DNA of 64,000 bases from Chryseobacterium sp. ZHDP1 (GTDB lineage Bacteria > Bacteroidota > Bacteroidia > Flavobacteriales > Weeksellaceae). Below the pieces are notes generated by a model. The model was not told where the DNA came from. It made no database searches and saw only the letters and a list, made by a program, of their open reading frames with translations. Positions 60,600 to 64,000 of this stretch are shown piece after piece. The first letter of the stretch is position 1, and every line of letters starts with the position of its first letter. The DNA lies in contig NZ_CP075682.1 in assembly GCF_018603435.1 (NCBI RefSeq), positions 2,108,001 to 2,172,000 of the forward strand, read 5' to 3'. A program made the translations under genes and the position numbers.

Positions 60600-62273
60600 A
60601 TGGAAACTTCTCCCAAACAGCACGGTTACAACCTTTTCAAATACGTTACAAAGGAAAAGAAAGATGTCACCAATATTTATTTTTATGCCATCCTGAATGG
60701 TCTTGTTCAGTTGAGCGTTCCGCTGGGAATACAGTCTATCGTCAGTTTTGTAATGGGAGCTACGATGGCAACTTCTATTTATATTCTGATCGCTTTTGTG
60801 GTTCTGGGAACCTGGCTTGTCGGCTATTTCAGGCTGAAAGTAATGCAGATCATTGAAAAGATTCAGCAGAAAATTTTTGTTGAATTTTCCCTTGCTTTTG
60901 CCGAAAAACTTCCGAAAGTGAATCTTTCAGCAACACGGAAATATTATCTTCCTGAACTGGTTAATCGTTTTTTCGATACCCAGAATCTTCAGAAAGGAAT
61001 TTCTAAAATTTTACTTGAAATTCCAACCGCGCTCATCCAGATTTTATTCGGAATCCTTCTTCTTTCCTTTTACCATCCGTGGTTTTTGGTGTTCGGAGCT
61101 TTAGTGGTGATTTGTGTGGTCATTATTTTCAGATTCACGATGGAAAGCGGAATTAAATCCAGCATCGAAGAAAGCGACAAAAAGTATGAGGTAGCTTCCT
61201 GGATTGAAGATATTGCCGCGTCTATCAAAACATTTAAGCTAAATTCCAAAACAGAAGCACATCTTTCAGGAACTGATGAAAGAGTGGTAAAATATCTCGA
61301 TGACCGGACTTCGCACTTTCGCGTTCTGGTTTTCCAGTATAAAACCATTATTGCTTTTAAAGTGGTGATTACTTTGGTGATGCTTGTAATCGGGACTTAC
61401 CTTTTGGTGAATCAGCAACTTAACATCGGAGCGTTTATCGCCACGGAAATCGTTGTTCTGAGCATTATGTCTGCTGTGGAAAAACTAATCATCAGTCTTG
61501 AAAGCTATTACGACGTTATTGCAGCTTTGGCAAAACTGAATAAAGTAACCACGCTTCAGGAAGAAAAATTCGGGGAAATTACTTTCGATCAAAACAATGA
61601 CGGCTTTGAAGTTGAATTTAAAGACGTAAATTTTGCTTTCAACGATCATCACAGGATTCTGGAAAACATCAATTTTAAAATTCCGGAAAATAGTTTAACC
61701 ATTATTTCAGGACAGCTCGGCGCAGGAAAATCTTTACTGCTGAATATGATGACCGGATTTTATGATCCGACTTCCGGAAGTATTTTATTTGATAAAATTC
61801 CTTTAAAAAATATTGATAAAGTATCGCTACGAAGCCAGATCGGGATGTATCTTGAAGACATGACGATCATTAAAGGAACAGTTTACGAAAACATCACTCT
61901 CGGACAGAATGAAACCTCCGCAGAACAGATTCTGGAAATTGCAGAAGAAATTGGCATCGAAGATTTCTCCAGCCAGTTCAGCAACGGATTCTTCACCAAC
62001 GTCAGCGAAACCGATACGGAAATTTCGTTCAGCTCCAAAAAGAAAATTCTTCTCCTGAGAGCTTTGGCAGGCGAAAGAAGATTATTAATCCTTGAAGATC
62101 CTTTAGACGGAATGAATGATACATTTAAAACTAAAATGACGGAATATCTTTTAAAACTAAAAGAAAAAACCACCATTATCATTGTTTCAGAAGATAAAAA
62201 TCTTATTCTGGAAGCCGATCAGCATCTTCAGGTAGAAAACGGAAATGTGAAAAAATTATTTAACAAAAACTAA
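60600..62273 (+). CDS. ABC exporter half-transporter with degenerate ATPase motifs
   Basis: A 557-aa fusion of a type I exporter membrane domain (TMs within about 20-320) and an NBD (about 330-557). Walker A is intact: GQLGAGKS at 371-378. Other key motifs are altered. The Q-loop Gln is replaced by E419. The LSGGQ signature reads ISFSS (475-479). The Walker B Asp and catalytic Glu appear as Glu-Asp (LILEDP, E499-D500). The H-loop His is replaced by E531 (IVSED). The ATPase cycle of a homodimer would therefore be impaired unless the family has compensating residues. It sits between a TetR gene and a HlyD gene with 10- and 5-base gaps. Confidence 0.9.
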   Translation: METSPKQHGYNLFKYVTKEKKDVTNIYFYAILNGLVQLSVPLGIQSIVSFVMGATMATSIYILIAFVVLGTWLVGYFRLKVMQIIEKIQQKIFVEFSLAFAEKLPKVNLSATRKYYLPELVNRFFDTQNLQKGISKILLEIPTALIQILFGILLLSFYHPWFLVFGALVVICVVIIFRFTMESGIKSSIEESDKKYEVASWIEDIAASIKTFKLNSKTEAHLSGTDERVVKYLDDRTSHFRVLVFQYKTIIAFKVVITLVMLVIGTYLLVNQQLNIGAFIATEIVVLSIMSAVEKLIISLESYYDVIAALAKLNKVTTLQEEKFGEITFDQNNDGFEVEFKDVNFAFNDHHRILENINFKIPENSLTIISGQLGAGKSLLLNMMTGFYDPTSGSILFDKIPLKNIDKVSLRSQIGMYLEDMTIIKGTVYENITLGQNETSAEQILEIAEEIGIEDFSSQFSNGFFTNVSETDTEISFSSKKKILLLRALAGERRLLILEDPLDGMNDTFKTKMTEYLLKLKEKTTIIIVSEDKNLILEADQHLQVENGNVKKLFNKN

Positions 62274-62278
62274 AAGAG

Positions 62279-63595
62279 ATGGAACTGAAGTCAGTCAATA
62301 AAATATACCACATCCACAGAAAATCAAGGGTTAAAAGATGGTTTCTTTTCATCCTGATTGGCGGAATTATCACTCTGTTTCTGCCATGGACACAAAATAT
62401 CAAGGTAATGGGAAACGTAAGTACGCTTTATCAGGAACAGCGTCCGCAACAGCTCAATTCTCCGATTCCCGGAAGAATCATCAAATGGTATGTGAAAAAC
62501 GGCGATTATGTAAAAAAAGGTGATACTTTGCTTCAGCTTTCCGAAGTCAAAGAAGATTATCTGGATCCGCTTTTGGTGAAAAGAACCGAAATGCAGGTAG
62601 AAGCCAAAAAAGGAGTTAGAGACTATTACGAAGCCAAAGTTGGAACCACCAATAGTCAGTTGCAGGCTTTAAATTCTGCCAGAGATTTAAAATTGAGTCA
62701 GCTTAAAGTGAAGATCAGTCAGCTCAATAATAAAGTAGCAGGAGAAGAAGCCGAACTGGAAGCAGTAAAAAACGAGCTGAGAATGAGTTCCGACCAATAC
62801 GAAAGACAGAAGAAAATGTATGATGAAGGTTTGGTTTCGCTCACGCAATTTCAGCAGAGAAGTGTTTCTTATCAGAATGCTTTAGCTAAAAAAACGGCAA
62901 CTGAAAATAAACTGGCGCAAACCCGACAGGAAATTGTGAATGTAAGCATCGAACAAAATGCTACCATTCAGGATTATAATGAGAAACTGAGCAAAACGGA
63001 AGGCGACCGTTTCCAAAGTATGGGACAGATCGAGGGAAGTGATGGCGATATTGCCAAACTCGAAAATCAGGTTGCCAATTACAAAGCAAGACAAGGTTTG
63101 TATTTCGTGATCGCTTCTCAGGACGGACAGGTTGTGCAGATCAATAAAGCCGGAATCGGGGAAATCCTCAAAGATGGTGAAAGCATCGGAATTATTGTTC
63201 CGGAAAAAGTAGATTACGCCGTAGAAATTTACATTAAACCTGTCGATTTGCCTCTGGTAAAAGAAGGACAGCGTGTAATGTGTATTTTTGATGGTTTTCC
63301 GGCGATTGTCTTTTCAGGATGGCCGAATTCCAGCTATGGAACTTTTGCAGGAAAAGTAATTGCAGTAGAAAACAACATCAGCGCCAACGGAATGTTCAAA
63401 GCTTTGGTGATTCAGGATAAAAATGAAAAACAGTGGCCTCCGAAAATTAAAATGGGAACCGGAGTTCAGGGAATTGCGATTCTTAATGACGTTCCGGTCT
63501 GGTACGAATTATGGCGAAACATCAACGGTTTCCCGCCGGATTATTATGAAGTAAAAAACGAAAAATCTGCAAAAGATGAAAAGTCTAAAAAATAA
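62279..63595 (+). CDS. HlyD-type membrane fusion protein
   Basis: A 438-aa periplasmic adaptor. A single TM anchor near the N-terminus (RWFLFILIGGIITLFLPW) is followed by a split lipoyl domain (PIPGRIIKWYVKNGDYVKKGDTLLQL and, later, SQDGQVVQINKAGIGEILKDGE), a long coiled-coil hairpin (about 105-265; KLSQLKVKISQLNNKVAGEEAELEAVKNEL) and beta-barrel domains. It should link the ABC protein to a TolC-type channel. It starts 5 bases after the ABC stop. No TolC gene follows within the window; a TolC-like gene begins the window but belongs to another locus. Confidence 0.92.
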   Translation: MELKSVNKIYHIHRKSRVKRWFLFILIGGIITLFLPWTQNIKVMGNVSTLYQEQRPQQLNSPIPGRIIKWYVKNGDYVKKGDTLLQLSEVKEDYLDPLLVKRTEMQVEAKKGVRDYYEAKVGTTNSQLQALNSARDLKLSQLKVKISQLNNKVAGEEAELEAVKNELRMSSDQYERQKKMYDEGLVSLTQFQQRSVSYQNALAKKTATENKLAQTRQEIVNVSIEQNATIQDYNEKLSKTEGDRFQSMGQIEGSDGDIAKLENQVANYKARQGLYFVIASQDGQVVQINKAGIGEILKDGESIGIIVPEKVDYAVEIYIKPVDLPLVKEGQRVMCIFDGFPAIVFSGWPNSSYGTFAGKVIAVENNISANGMFKALVIQDKNEKQWPPKIKMGTGVQGIAILNDVPVWYELWRNINGFPPDYYEVKNEKSAKDEKSKK

Positions 63596-64000
63596 TCTGA
63601 CTTATCGTTACAGGCAATATTCAGAAATCAATAAATGGAGTTTATACAAGTTATTATTTTTTATCAATAGCGTCGGGCTTTAGCCCGATATCAACAGGGG
63701 CGTTTAACACAGGCTTTAGCCGAAATTTAAAACAGGCTTTAGCTAAAGCCAACTAAATTGCTCTATTTGTGAATGGGTTAAAGCCCAATCCTATCGATAA
63801 TTTAATTTGTATAAACTCTAACAGTAGAGGCAGTTTAGTTCATAGATCCTTCGACAAGCTCAGGATGACATTTCTGATACTAACTGATTTATTTAAATAC
63901 TGTCAGGCTGAGTTTAGTTCATCCTGAGCCTAACGAAGAAAAGCCTTTTTTATTAAAAATAAAATTAAAAAACAACGCAAAACTCATAATAAAACTTTGT
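63596..64000. repeat. Intergenic region with hairpin repeats
   Basis: No gene seen. Short palindromes of the GGGCTTTAGCCC type lie at 63674-63687, 63735-63750 (GGCTTTAGCTAAAGCC, perfect) and 63774-63787. A second family, ATCCTTCGACAAGCTCAGGA (63846-63865), has a diverged inverted partner at 63919-63938 (ATCCTGAGCCTAACGAAG). I know this latter sequence as a widely repeated Bacteroidota element; the copies here look partly degenerate. Confidence 0.65.

Noticed and set aside
60600..63595. Bacteriocin export (peptidase-containing) system
   Set aside because: The ABC protein has no N-terminal C39 peptidase domain and no double-glycine precursor gene is adjacent.
1..64000. Prophage, integrative element or defence island
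   Set aside because: No integrase, transposase, toxin-antitoxin pair, restriction or phage structural gene was recognised.

Overview
The window looks like chromosome of a Chryseobacterium-type flavobacterium (Bacteroidota, Weeksellaceae). The evidence is AT-rich coding sequence, TANNTTTG -7 promoter boxes, three secreted proteins ending in Por-type (T9SS) sorting domains, a eukaryote-type OPRT-ODC fusion, a 1-Cys-type peroxiredoxin, a TonB-dependent receptor and few Shine-Dalgarno sequences. Genus-level placement is inference from protein style, not from a marker gene search. Most of the window is housekeeping. I see no prophage, transposase, CRISPR array or recognisable defence island.

Layout. 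1-1.2 kb: 3' part of a TolC/NodT-type efflux gene. 1.4-3.8 kb: a secreted protein and miaA on the minus strand. 3.9-4.2 kb: a repeat-rich spacer (27-bp inverted repeat plus a 7-bp tandem repeat). 4.2-6.9 kb: yicC, gmk, nadA. 7.0-14.2 kb: a threonine operon with an apparent Thr-rich leader peptide, then thrA-thrB-thrC-folB and two envelope-type genes, followed by tRNA-Cys. 14.3-15.4 kb: sparse DNA with three orphan minus-strand terminators and one small gene. 15.4-19.9 kb: a giant GEVED/FnIII T9SS adhesin-like gene with 720-bp tandem repeats. 20.3-26.7 kb: small secreted proteins, a polytopic membrane protein, aroC and thioredoxin-fold genes. 26.9-28.3 kb: bifunctional UMP synthase. 28.3-35.5 kb: two large outer-membrane proteins around a T9SS lamin-tail protein. 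35.6-41.2 kb: dusB, then deoC/Lrp/EEP and NDH-2/trmD minus-strand groups. 41.2-47.4 kb: GH25 lysozyme, acyltransferase, DUF1761, Uup-type ABC-F, Gfo/Idh/MocA oxidoreductase. 47.5-52.9 kb: TonB siderophore receptor with a Fur-like palindrome, PepSY protein, outer-membrane protein, peroxiredoxin, MscS channel. 53-59.7 kb: T9SS metalloprotease, two small envelope proteins, sucC, an unknown gene, a secreted esterase. 59.9-63.6 kb: TetR-ABC-HlyD export operon. 63.6-64 kb: intergenic hairpin repeats.

The observations most worth following are the apparent translational attenuator of the thr operon (7008-7220), the ABC transporter whose ATPase motifs are almost all replaced apart from Walker A (60600-62273), the eukaryote-like OPRT-ODC fusion, short-leader or leaderless gene starts (aroC, dusB, NDH-2), and orphan terminators that suggest unannotated short transcripts at 14.4-15.2 kb.
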